From positions 1 to 44,782 of the forward strand of contig CALFCE010000057.1 of assembly GCA_937951215.1 (NCBI GenBank): a stretch of 44,782 bases of DNA. Direction: 5' to 3'. The notes under the pieces were generated by a model that was not told where the DNA came from, did no database searches, and saw nothing but the letters and a program-made list of their open reading frames with translations. Numbering within the stretch: the first letter of the stretch is position 1; each line of letters opens with the position of its first letter. Source of the DNA: an uncultured Granulosicoccaceae bacterium (GTDB taxonomy: Bacteria > Pseudomonadota > Gammaproteobacteria > Granulosicoccales > Granulosicoccaceae). Of this stretch, positions 16,652 through 24,316 are shown one piece after another. A program made the position numbers and the translations under genes.

Positions 16652-18721
16652 ATGCGTCCGTCAGTATTATCCTGCAGAGCTTGTTGCGCTGTTCAATTGT
16701 CCGTCTGGTTTGTTTTCATGTTCGGAGCGCTCACCGGCGCAGCCGCTTTCGCAGGGATGGACCCGGGCCTGCAGGTGGCTAATGCAGAGCAGGTGCGTGG
16801 GGATGGCCGCTTTATTCAAAGCCCGGAGGCGATGAATTTAAGGTACCAGCTCATTGCTGTTGCCGAGCAGGGAAGCCTGCAAGACTCGCGACCTTTTGCA
16901 ATTGTCTCGGCGCAACCAGATGCGATCGCAAGCTATCATGCTGGTGGCCCCGATCGGGTCAGCCCCTTTTTCTTTCGCTGGAATCGTGTGAACCAGGAAC
17001 CCGGTTTTTCGGGTGTCATAGCCGAACTACTACTTGATACTGCGTCTGAGCCTTATTTTTATCGTAACCACCCGTCGGCTCAATCTTCCTCCGGCCACTA
17101 CACACTGCGTGATCTGCCCAGAGAAATTTACCGCCAGTTGCCGGCAGATCATGCCAATCCGTCCCGTTCCCAATTGCTGAATTCACTGGATGATCATGCT
17201 CATCTGGCTTTTTTTGAACGCGACTCGGTGACCCCGGGTACCTCCTATCTGGGTGATCTTTCAACACTGGGATATGCAGCGAAGGTACACCTGCCGGAGC
17301 CCGAAATCAGGCAGCTCCAGGACTTTGCCGGTTATTCCAACCGCACTGATGTTGGTAGTCGTGTCGTGGTCTCGGTGAGTTGGGTTGAAGACACCAATAG
17401 CGATGGTGTAGGTGAGGTTTATCTGGTTGAAATTAATCTTGGCGGGCGTTCAGGCCTTGATCACTGGCAGTCCGAGGCTACTTGTGTAAAAGACAACGAT
17501 TCACATGCCAGTATAATTTCGGGTCAGTATCTGGTGTTGGGTCAAGATTTATTGCGCCAATTCGGGCATTTGTTTGAGCTATCGTCGCAAGCTGGCATCG
17601 CGGATGGTTTCGGCAACCCCGCCGCATGGCAACAGATTGTGGTTCCCTGGGGGGCAATACTGGAGAACCTGACGCAAAGATCGAGCGGAGATTGTCGTCT
17701 GCGAGCGTCTCTAAATGCGTTGCCCAATACTATTGGTGTCGGTTTTGCGATTGAGGCAAAAGGTGCGGTACGCCAATCCTTGTCCATCGCTGATGTTGTG
17801 GCCGACCGTCAGAGCTCTCTACTGGCTTCTATGGGGCAACCGCTATCGGTTGCGGATTCCAACGGCACTGAACCCGTCGTGCTGGTGACAACTCAGGAAA
17901 ATGTGGAGCCAGAAATTGGCATCGCCGAGGTTCCCGCCGCTGCAATAATTGAAGCTGGCTCAAATCCGGCATCCGGCTCTTCAACTTCTGGCGATGCTTG
18001 CCTGGCAGAAACCAACCTGGCGCATGGGTTTTACAGCTATGCCGGTACTGCTTTTTACGCAAATGGTAGTTCTCTGGACAGTGGTACGGCAGCCTATTGC
18101 TTGAATCCCGAACTCCCGGTAGGTGTGGTTCCGCTCCGGGTCTGTGGTTTTCCACCAGACCGCATCAATGATGGATTATGCCAGCCGGTAAACCGCTCGC
18201 TGGATGAAAACCCGCAATCGAATACCATTGTGGAATCGAATGTGGAGGCGGGTGGAGAGTCTGACGCAGAAGCCGGTGACATGGATCTTCCGCCGCGCGT
18301 CACGGACGGTTCGATAATCGGGATGGAGTTTGGCTGGTTTGAAGTTCAAAGTGCTGATGGCTTGCACACATGGTGTGAGGGTCTGGCAAGTTGTGATGTG
18401 CCACCCGGACGTTATATCGTTATTAATCACAGTACTGGCCAGCGATGGCATAATCTGGTCGTCTACGGTGCCGGGCCGGAAGTCAACGACAGCAATGACG
18501 AAGGGCAGACAGAAACAAGTACCGATGAGTGGTTGCTGGTCGACGGTCGCATTCAATGGCTAAAACCGGATCACTGGTTTCAGGTTCAATCGGCAATCGA
18601 CTACCAGACAGTTTGTGAGGGCACGTCAGATTGCCTTTTACAGTCAGGTATCTACAATATAATCGATCACTCCAGTGGCAAGATCTGGAGCAACATACTG
18701 GTTGTTGACGGCACACCCTGA
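16652..18721 (+). CDS. Secreted protein with duplicated C-terminal cysteine repeat, unknown function
   Basis: A 689-residue protein that I do not recognise. I chose the ATG at 16652 because it gives a Sec signal peptide (basic MRPSVLSCR, then a hydrophobic stretch through VWFVFMFGALTGAAAFA); the frame is open from a TTG at 16601. The long N-terminal region (about 60-400) has no familiar motif. Residues about 400-560 are Ser/Glu-rich linker with a Cys-bearing segment (DACLAETNLAHGFYSYAG). The end holds two copies of a roughly 47-residue repeat (about 560-607 and 640-689): WFEVQSADG-TWCEG-CDVPPGRYIVINHSTGQRW, and WFQVQSAID-TVCEG-CLLQSGIYNIIDHSSGKIW. Each has two cysteines that probably form a disulfide, which suggests an extracellular binding module. 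No operon partners are evident. Confidence 0.65.
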   Translation: MRPSVLSCRACCAVQLSVWFVFMFGALTGAAAFAGMDPGLQVANAEQVRGDGRFIQSPEAMNLRYQLIAVAEQGSLQDSRPFAIVSAQPDAIASYHAGGPDRVSPFFFRWNRVNQEPGFSGVIAELLLDTASEPYFYRNHPSAQSSSGHYTLRDLPREIYRQLPADHANPSRSQLLNSLDDHAHLAFFERDSVTPGTSYLGDLSTLGYAAKVHLPEPEIRQLQDFAGYSNRTDVGSRVVVSVSWVEDTNSDGVGEVYLVEINLGGRSGLDHWQSEATCVKDNDSHASIISGQYLVLGQDLLRQFGHLFELSSQAGIADGFGNPAAWQQIVVPWGAILENLTQRSSGDCRLRASLNALPNTIGVGFAIEAKGAVRQSLSIADVVADRQSSLLASMGQPLSVADSNGTEPVVLVTTQENVEPEIGIAEVPAAAIIEAGSNPASGSSTSGDACLAETNLAHGFYSYAGTAFYANGSSLDSGTAAYCLNPELPVGVVPLRVCGFPPDRINDGLCQPVNRSLDENPQSNTIVESNVEAGGESDAEAGDMDLPPRVTDGSIIGMEFGWFEVQSADGLHTWCEGLASCDVPPGRYIVINHSTGQRWHNLVVYGAGPEVNDSNDEGQTETSTDEWLLVDGRIQWLKPDHWFQVQSAIDYQTVCEGTSDCLLQSGIYNIIDHSSGKIWSNILVVDGTP

Positions 18722-18799
18722 GCGGTGAAAAGCTAGGGCTAAAACCAGTAAAAATCCGCAGAGCTAGCGCTTTTGCAGTACTCCTGAGGGTGGCCAACC

Positions 18800-19660
18800 A
18801 TGTTTGAGGCAAGCGGGTTTTTACGAAAAATGCGTGTTACCGCAGGCACGCCAGTAGAATATCAATTGGTGTTGCGCCACGAAGCCAGTTCTGATGAAGA
18901 CGAGCCTGCCCAGCATCTTATCGATCTGAATGCCTACATCGGCCGTGACATCCAGCTTGACTTTAGTGGTCAGATTGGGTGTGTTAATTGTGGCCGTCAA
19001 ACCAGCAAAAGCTTCAGTCAAGGCTATTGCTACCCCTGTTTTCGCAAGCTCGCCGAGTGCGACCTCTGTGTGATGAGTCCGGAAAAATGTCATTACCATG
19101 AGGGGACCTGCCGTGATCCGGAATGGGGTGAGGCTAACTGCATGCAGGATCATGTGGTTTACCTTGCCAATTCCTCGGCGATCAAGGTCGGCATTACGCG
19201 CCAAGGACAAATGCCGACACGCTGGATTGATCAAGGTGCGATACAGGCGTTGCCGATTTTGCATACCAGCACTCGTCAATTGGCAGGTTTGGCAGAAGAT
19301 TGCATACGTGAGTTCGTCAGTGACAGAACTCAGTGGCAGACCATGTTAAAGGGACGAATACCGGAAATTGATCTTGCCAGCGAGTGGCAAAGCTTGCTAC
19401 CCAAGGTGAAGGACAAGCTGGACGATTTATCCACGCGACACGGTGAAGGCGCGCTGAACTTGGTCGAGCCAGATGAAATCACGAGAATCACTTTCCCGGT
19501 CGAAACCCATCCAGAAAAAGTTAAGTCGCTGAATTTTGATAAAACGCCAGAGATAGAGGGCCGGCTTCAAGGGATCAAGGGACAGTATCTGATTCTGGAT
19601 AGTGGCGTACTTAATGTTCGCAAGTTCACTGCTTATCAAATTCAATTTGCTGCGCAATAA
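18800..19660 (+). CDS. DUF2797 family zinc-ribbon-like protein
   Basis: A 286-residue protein matching the DUF2797 family from its overall pattern. It has a short N-terminal beta region, a cluster of cysteines (CVNCGRQTSKSFSQGYCYPC, then CDLC, CHYHEGTC and a later CMQDH) likely to bind zinc, and a stretch VVYLANSSAIKVGITRQGQMPTRWIDQGA that resembles a GIY-YIG-type nuclease core. A mixed C-terminal region follows. The family's molecular role is not established; metal and nucleic acid binding are inferences. The gene stands 78 bases behind the secreted-protein gene and converges on the methyltransferase gene, with a 15-bp repeat array between the two stop codons. Confidence 0.8.
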   Translation: MFEASGFLRKMRVTAGTPVEYQLVLRHEASSDEDEPAQHLIDLNAYIGRDIQLDFSGQIGCVNCGRQTSKSFSQGYCYPCFRKLAECDLCVMSPEKCHYHEGTCRDPEWGEANCMQDHVVYLANSSAIKVGITRQGQMPTRWIDQGAIQALPILHTSTRQLAGLAEDCIREFVSDRTQWQTMLKGRIPEIDLASEWQSLLPKVKDKLDDLSTRHGEGALNLVEPDEITRITFPVETHPEKVKSLNFDKTPEIEGRLQGIKGQYLILDSGVLNVRKFTAYQIQFAAQ

Positions 19661-19662
19661 TC

Positions 19663-19722
19663 CCGGCTTCAACTATTCCGGGTTTAACTATCCTGAGTTT
19701 AATTATCCTAAGTTTAACTATT
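19663..19722 (+). repeat. 15-bp tandem repeat between convergent gene ends, four copies
   Basis: CCGGCTTCAACTATT, CCGGGTTTAACTATC, CTGAGTTTAATTATC and CTAAGTTTAACTATT fill the gap between the DUF2797 stop (19660) and the methyltransferase end. The last copy supplies the methyltransferase stop codon (19718-19720, minus strand). Confidence 0.85.
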
Positions 19723-20404
19723 CCGGGATCTGCTCGGCTTTTACCAATGAAAAGTAAAAAGCCCTGGCCTTTTGTCCCTGCATATAGTCCCTGTGCGCTA
19801 TCGATGCATCTTGCAGTTGACTGCCCTTGAGTGCCGCGGTGACAAAAGCGCCCAGCTCCTGAATATAATGTTCGCGCACGCTTAACACCAATACACCTCC
19901 CGGTTTCAAAATACGCAGCATTTCGCTTAGGAATATCTCTCCCAGCTGTTTGCTGTAGACACCGGCTGACACAATGGCATCGTAAGCATGATCATCGCAA
20001 TCCAGCTTTTTGGCATAGTCTGCAAACTCCAGAGTTTGGTAACAGTTGTGCAACTGTGCTTCATCCAGCATGGTCTGTGAAAAGTCCCGACCGTGAAGGT
20101 TGTGGTAGCCCTTGTTATGCAACAGGATACCGACCAAACCGGTTCCGCATCCGGCATCAAGAATGTCGGCGTTTTTATCGGACACATGTTGCTCGAGTTG
20201 ATCGGCAACGATTTGAGGGGCAACATAGCCAAAACTGTGCAGATCCTGTTCATAGGTAGCAGCCCACTCGTGATAGGTTTTTTGAACCGTCTCGCGATCT
20301 TTTGCATAAACCAGTTTGTTAACGATAGCATCCAGTCGGTTTGAGTGGACTTCATCATCAACCGAGTTATCGGAATCGTCGCTGTGCCTATTATCTTTTT
20401 GCAT
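19718..20404 (-). CDS. Class I SAM-dependent methyltransferase
   Basis: A 228-residue methyltransferase with a Rossmann fold. The SAM-binding motif I is ILDAGCGTG (Asp83, Gly85, Gly87, Gly89), the acidic end of the second strand lies in NLHGRDFSQTMLDEA, and the post-motif region is AYDAIVSAGVYSK. The N-terminal YHEWAATYEQDLHSFGY and overall layout resemble METTL27/WBSCR27-like methyltransferases. The substrate is unknown. The predicted start codon directly abuts the 23-bp terminal repeat of the inverted-repeat element (20405-20652), and no ribosome binding site is visible there. Expression therefore depends on element sequence, or the true start lies downstream. The first 20 residues are hydrophilic and Asp/Ser-rich, which would allow an internal start. 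Confidence 0.85.
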   Translation of the reverse strand: MQKDNRHSDDSDNSVDDEVHSNRLDAIVNKLVYAKDRETVQKTYHEWAATYEQDLHSFGYVAPQIVADQLEQHVSDKNADILDAGCGTGLVGILLHNKGYHNLHGRDFSQTMLDEAQLHNCYQTLEFADYAKKLDCDDHAYDAIVSAGVYSKQLGEIFLSEMLRILKPGGVLVLSVREHYIQELGAFVTAALKGSQLQDASIAHRDYMQGQKARAFYFSLVKAEQIPE

Positions 20405-20652
20405 CTAGCCGGAACAATTCATGAAGGGTTCGCCTCCAGAGCCGGCCTGGCTAAGCTGCTCGTTCGATCAAGCGAAATTCGCAGTTATTCTGCGGGTTGA
20501 GCTTGATCGGGTGAGCAGCGACGCCAGGTTGGCTCTGGTGGTGAACAGAAAACAGTGTGCTTAATAGCTCTTTTTATAAAAAGTAATGACATTGTCGTAC
20601 ATTTTGGTGTTATCGGGTAGCTGTTTTCGCCTTCATGAATTGTTCCGGCTAG
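20405..20652. mobile_element. MITE-like element with perfect 23-bp terminal inverted repeats
   Basis: The ends 20405-20427 and 20630-20652 are perfect 23-bp inverted repeats. Each begins, read inward, with CTAGCCGGAACAATTC and continues ATGAAGG. Directly inside the left repeat is a second, imperfect 46-bp inverted repeat (20428-20473 against 20501-20546), many of whose mismatches are G-U compatible in RNA, with a small CGCAG-TTATT-CTGCG hairpin at its tip. The right third (20547-20629) is A/T-rich and holds the palindrome CTTTTTATAAAAAG (20570-20583). No protein is encoded. The palindromic CTAG at both ends could be a target duplication, or part of one, as seen with TA/CTAG-targeting IS630-type elements. 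No transposase gene is in the window. Confidence 0.6.
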
Positions 20653-20806
20653 GGGCGTCCTCAAGGATGGCCTTCGTTGTTAGCCGCTGGCAATGCTGCT
20701 GACATCAATGGTAACTTATTCGAATCGTCACGCAGGTATTTCCGGTGTTAACGAAATCGACAGCTGTTATTTCACTAACACCCGGGTTTTATCACAGAGG
20801 ATTCTG

Positions 20807-21811
20807 ATGACAGACAAAACTGAATTGTCCGATTGGATTAAAGCAGAACCAGTGCGCTCTCGATTGACTGACTTTCCTGTGCAACGGCGGCTTGTGCTGA
20901 AAAGTCTGGCTGCTGTGCTGGCATCGGGTGCAGTTCCGGCACTCACGATACGCGCCTATGCCCAGCAAGCCGGCAGTCATCAGCAGGTCTTTGGAGATGG
21001 CACATTAACCGTTGTCAGCGACGGACAGCTGGTTTTGCCCGGTTCCATGGTGCTGCCCGAGTCCATCGACCGCTCCGAGTTATCCGCCGTACTTGATGAG
21101 TTCGGGATGAGCATTGATGAATTGAGACCGGACTGCAATATCACCTTATGGCGTCAGGGCGATCGACACGTATTGTTCGATGTTGGCGCTGGCAGTCACT
21201 TTATGCCCAGTGCCGGGAAATTGCTGGAGAATATGGAAGCTGCCGGCATTGATCCCTACGACATCACCGATGTTGTTTTTACCCATGCTCATCCTGATCA
21301 TCTGTGGGGTGTACTCGATGATTTCGACGAGCTGATCTGTCCTGATGCGACCTATCACATGCCTGAGCAGGAATGGGATTACTGGTCAGCAGGCGATACT
21401 CTGTCGAAGACACCTGAAAACAGACAGGCTTTTGTTGCAGGCGCGCAAAACCGGTTTCCGGCGATTGAACCGCAGTTGAATCTGTTCAGGGCCGGGCAGG
21501 AAGTTGTACCTGGAATCGAGGCAATCGATACTTCGGGACACACGCCGGGTCATTGTTCCTTTGCAGTTCATGCCGGTAGCGAGGCTATTGTGGTGCTGGG
21601 AGATGCGCTTACCAATGTTGCTCTGTCCTTTTTAAAACCGGATTGGCCCAGTGGTTCGGATCAGGATCCGCACAAGGCGGTTAAAACCCGATTGCGCCTA
21701 TTGGATCGATTGGTTGCCGAGCAAAGCCGGATTGTCGGGTTTCACCTGCCGCATCCGGGTTTGGGTCATGTATCGAAGCATGATGGTGGTTGGCGTTTTG
21801 TGCCGGCGTGA
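20807..21811 (+). CDS. TAT-exported metallo-beta-lactamase-fold hydrolase
   Basis: A 334-residue protein. The ATG at 20807 follows AGAGGATTCTG, a good ribosome binding site; the frame is open 38 codons further upstream without support. The N-terminus has QRRLVLKSLAAVLASGA, a twin-arginine signal, after a long polar lead. The metallo-beta-lactamase core has HAHPDH (His160, His162, Asp164, His165), a further metal histidine in SGHTPGHCSF, an Asp in VLGDALT, and a C-terminal GFHLPHPG. The overall layout resembles methyl-parathion-hydrolase/lactonase-type MBL proteins. Sox loci often contain an MBL-fold protein (SoxH), and this gene lies 69 bases from soxS, converging on it, so a sulfur role is possible but unproven. 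Confidence 0.82.
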   Translation: MTDKTELSDWIKAEPVRSRLTDFPVQRRLVLKSLAAVLASGAVPALTIRAYAQQAGSHQQVFGDGTLTVVSDGQLVLPGSMVLPESIDRSELSAVLDEFGMSIDELRPDCNITLWRQGDRHVLFDVGAGSHFMPSAGKLLENMEAAGIDPYDITDVVFTHAHPDHLWGVLDDFDELICPDATYHMPEQEWDYWSAGDTLSKTPENRQAFVAGAQNRFPAIEPQLNLFRAGQEVVPGIEAIDTSGHTPGHCSFAVHAGSEAIVVLGDALTNVALSFLKPDWPSGSDQDPHKAVKTRLRLLDRLVAEQSRIVGFHLPHPGLGHVSKHDGGWRFVPA

Positions 21812-21880
21812 AGCCGGTTAAGCGATCGCTAGCTGCCCCTGATTGCGCTTTAATTGCCCGTCGCCTATCGCGTCGACAGG

Positions 21881-22345
21881 CTATTTGTTGTCAGGGAGTT
21901 TCTCCAGCATTTCTCCCAGCAGAAACCAGAAAAAATTATCACCGGGATAGCCCACCAGGCGGTCAATTTCCCTGCCATTGTGTACAAGGATAAATTGTGG
22001 CGTGAAATAATCGAATTGCAGGGCAGGCAAATCATCTGGCCAGGGAGCGTCGAGGTCTATTCTGCGTAAAGGAGCTGTAGCTCCTTCGGTGGTCTTGGCA
22101 TAAGCCTGACCAATTTCGTCGTTGAATTGTGCGCAATAGACGCAACCTGCCTGTTCCAACATCAAAAGCTGGGTTTTGGTGTCCTTCGATTGTTCTTCAC
22201 CCAGCAGTTGGAATGGCATCAATATCAGCCATCCGATACCCGCAATGAAACCGATTTTTCCGATCACATGACCAAGCGATTGTCGAGCTGCGCTGAAGCA
22301 CTCTGCTGTGTTCGAGTGACCTGATCCTGAAATTAAAAAGCGCAT
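21881..22345 (-). CDS. soxS: SoxS-like periplasmic thioredoxin
   Basis: A 154-residue thioredoxin-fold protein with the redox motif C68-V-Y-C71 inside LLMLEQAGCVYCAQFNDEIG, followed by TAPLRRIDLDAPWP. This pattern fits SoxS proteins of Sox loci, which reduce and reactivate the SoxYZ carrier in the periplasm. One hydrophobic segment (about 28-45) should export or anchor it. The start is uncertain: the frame is open to 22510. I took the ATG at 22345 because the upstream part looks unrelated, but no good ribosome binding site supports it, and a GTG at 22267 is an alternative. The gene is divergent from soxX, as expected for a sox maturation gene. Confidence 0.8.
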   Translation of the reverse strand: MRFLISGSGHSNTAECFSAARQSLGHVIGKIGFIAGIGWLILMPFQLLGEEQSKDTKTQLLMLEQAGCVYCAQFNDEIGQAYAKTTEGATAPLRRIDLDAPWPDDLPALQFDYFTPQFILVHNGREIDRLVGYPGDNFFWFLLGEMLEKLPDNK

Positions 22346-22580
22346 GCGAATACCAACTGTGTCAGGCGGGCAAAACTCTGGTTTGGCAGCCCGCGATTTG
22401 TCTATGCCATTGGAGATAGCAAGTAGTAATTCAATAAAATCAAATGAAATATTGCGAATTCGACCTACAAATATTAGCATCAAGAGGTCAGAGGATTTTG
22501 CCCGGAACACCCCATGGATGGAAAATTGTTGTTTATAAAGAAAATTCCGGTCTGATAAGGTTAGTCACCTAGCCTTCCAA

Positions 22581-22610
22581 GACCACGAAAGAGAGACCAC
22601 GAAAGTGGTC
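22581..22610 (+). promoter_or_regulatory. Repeat and hairpin in the soxX leader
   Basis: The sequence GACCACGAAAG occurs twice (22581 and 22595). The second copy closes a perfect hairpin, GACCAC-GAAA-GTGGTC (22595-22610), with a GNRA tetraloop, ending 13 bases before the soxX ribosome binding region. The first GACCAC can pair with the same GTGGTC, so two exclusive hairpins are possible. It could be an mRNA stability or translation element, or an operator. Confidence 0.5.
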
Positions 22611-22632
22611 CACCAAACGGAGGTCAGGCCAG

Positions 22633-23112
22633 ATGTCTGGTATACAAAAACAAATAGCGGCTGTACTAGCAACCGCTTGTGTTAGCTACTTTGCAGTATC
22701 CACTGCCGTCAATGCCGGTGAACCTACCGCTCCGGCAGACGTGAAAATCGAAAACCTTGCCATTAACGATTCCCTGACCGGAGCTCCCGGTGATCCGGCT
22801 GCTGGCAAAAAAACTTTCGTTAACAGAAAACTGGGCAATTGCCTTGCTTGCCATGCCAACAGTGATCTTGCCGATCAACCGTTTCATGGTGAAGTCGGGC
22901 CGAGTCTTGATGGTGCCGGTTCTCGTTGGTCTGAAGGTCAACTCAGAACCATCGTTGTCAACGCTAAAGCGGTATTCACAAAAGAGACAGTCATGCCGGG
23001 TTTTTATTCCCTCGATGTGGGGGCAGACGTGCGTGAGGATCTGATCGGCAAAACGATTTTGACAGCAGAGCAGGTAGAAGACATCGTTGCCTACCTTGCG
23101 ACGCTTAAATAA
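22633..23112 (+). CDS. soxX: SoxX, monoheme cytochrome c of the SoxXA complex
   Basis: A 159-residue periplasmic cytochrome subunit. The signal peptide ends near VNAGEP (residue 29). One c-heme motif, CLACH, lies at 70-74, followed by GEVGPSLDGAGSRWSEGQLR and the Met-ligand stretch VMPGFYSL, typical of SoxX. With SoxA it forms the complex that oxidatively attaches thiosulfate to the SoxY cysteine. GGAGG nine bases before the ATG is a strong ribosome binding site. It is the first gene of the soxXYZAB run, divergent from soxS. Confidence 0.95.
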   Translation: MSGIQKQIAAVLATACVSYFAVSTAVNAGEPTAPADVKIENLAINDSLTGAPGDPAAGKKTFVNRKLGNCLACHANSDLADQPFHGEVGPSLDGAGSRWSEGQLRTIVVNAKAVFTKETVMPGFYSLDVGADVREDLIGKTILTAEQVEDIVAYLATLK

Positions 23113-23321
23113 TCGGCAGAATCCCGGATGTGTCCGACCATTCTCTTGCAGTTCACTTCAAGCGAACGGTCTCTTGCTTTAGCCAGATCACATGGCAAGC
23201 ATGGCGTGACAAACCTTACTGACGGTGACAACTTGAAAGCAACAGGCTCAAGCAAAGCTACAGGGTTAATTTAAAACCAGCGGGCAGATCACCTATCGCT
23301 GCGACAGGAGACAGAACTCAG
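23113..23321. other. soxX-soxY spacer
   Basis: This 209-bp gap is large for an operon. It holds an imperfect inverted repeat, GTTCACTT (23151-23158) and AAGCGAAC (23160-23167), flanked by the direct repeat CTCTTGC. It may be a processing site or a second promoter region. No gene is visible. Confidence 0.35.
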
Positions 23322-23777
23322 ATGAAAATGAACAGAAGAACACTACTCTGCAATGCAGTAAAACTGGCGGTGGTGGGGGCAGTAGGTGCAAACCTGTCCA
23401 AAGCCTATGCGTCGGCTGAAGATGCCATGAAAAAGATTGGCGAGTTTGCTGGAGGTGCTGCACCGACGGAAGGCAGAATTAGCCTGAAAGCGCCGGAGAT
23501 TGCAGAAAACGGTAACACCGTCCCTATCTCATTTGAAGTTGACAGTCCCATGACTGAAGACGATTTTGTCGAGTCGGTGATGATAGTTGCCGAAGGCAAT
23601 CCGCTTCCGGGTGTTGCTACTTTTCACTTTTCTTCCGCCAGTGGTACTTGCCGGGCATCCACCAGAATGCGCCTCGCCAAAACACAGCGGGTGGTGGCGA
23701 TTGCCAAGATGAATGATGGCAGTGTGTTTACCGATGCGCGAGATATAAAAGTGACCATCGGTGGGTGTGGCGGATAG
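23322..23777 (+). CDS. soxY: SoxY, sulfur carrier subunit
   Basis: A 151-residue carrier protein. The N-terminal MNRRTLLCNAVKLAVVGAVGA is a twin-arginine signal, so it is exported folded, probably with SoxZ. The Ig-like body contains APEIAENGNTVPISFEVDSPM and ends with the diagnostic swinging arm GGCGG, whose cysteine carries the substrate sulfur through the Sox cycle. AGGAG lies 11 bases before the ATG; a second ATG two codons later is possible. Confidence 0.97.
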   Translation: MKMNRRTLLCNAVKLAVVGAVGANLSKAYASAEDAMKKIGEFAGGAAPTEGRISLKAPEIAENGNTVPISFEVDSPMTEDDFVESVMIVAEGNPLPGVATFHFSSASGTCRASTRMRLAKTQRVVAIAKMNDGSVFTDARDIKVTIGGCGG

Positions 23778-23886
23778 CCTCCAGCTATACAAATGATCGT
23801 AGCCGGGCCGTGTAACGCCAGGCTTTTAAAGGCTGACCGGGCAGAGGCCGGTAGCTGATAGGACAAAGAATAATCGGAGTCAAACA

Positions 23887-24213
23887 ATGGCAGCAAAACC
23901 TAGATTAAAAGTACCGAAGTCCGCTGCGGCTGGCGAGGTCATTACCATAAAATCCTTGATCAGCCACAAGATGGAATCCGGTCAGCGCAAAGACAAGAAA
24001 ACCGGTGACCTAATACCCAGAAAAATCATCAACAAGTTTTCTTGCGAGTTTAATGGCAAACCGGTCTTCAGCTGCGATATCGATCCGGCAATTTCGGCCA
24101 ACCCATACCTTGAATTCACTGCCCGCATTGATGAGGCGGGTACATTCAAGTTCACCTGGGTTGACGATGACGGTACGGTGATTGAAGCGGAAAAAGACAT
24201 CGCGCTTTCCTGA
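23887..24213 (+). CDS. soxZ: SoxZ, partner of SoxY
   Basis: A 108-residue protein of the SoxZ family, lacking a signal peptide, as expected for a protein co-exported with TAT-dependent SoxY. It has the typical ISHKMESGQRKDKKTG and IPRKIINKFSCEFNG segments and a C-terminal GTFKFTWVDDDG. GGAG before the ATG supports the start. It forms the SoxYZ carrier complex. Confidence 0.96.
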   Translation: MAAKPRLKVPKSAAAGEVITIKSLISHKMESGQRKDKKTGDLIPRKIINKFSCEFNGKPVFSCDIDPAISANPYLEFTARIDEAGTFKFTWVDDDGTVIEAEKDIALS

Positions 24214-24316
24214 TCTATTGAATGGCTGAACCCCATGCCTTGGGTTGGCTCTGGTTTTGATCACGTTAAACCTGATCAACCTGGCTGCAGGCGGGGCTAT
24301 CGCTGGAGGAGCAAAA

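Noticed and set aside
20693-20806. Upstream start for the MBL-fold protein
   Set aside because: The extra 38 residues would put a long unrelated segment before the twin-arginine signal, and the ATG at 20807 has a good ribosome binding site.
24245-24316. Upstream start for soxA
   Set aside because: The TTG at 24245 has no ribosome binding site, while GTG 24317 follows GGAGGAG and starts a proper signal peptide.
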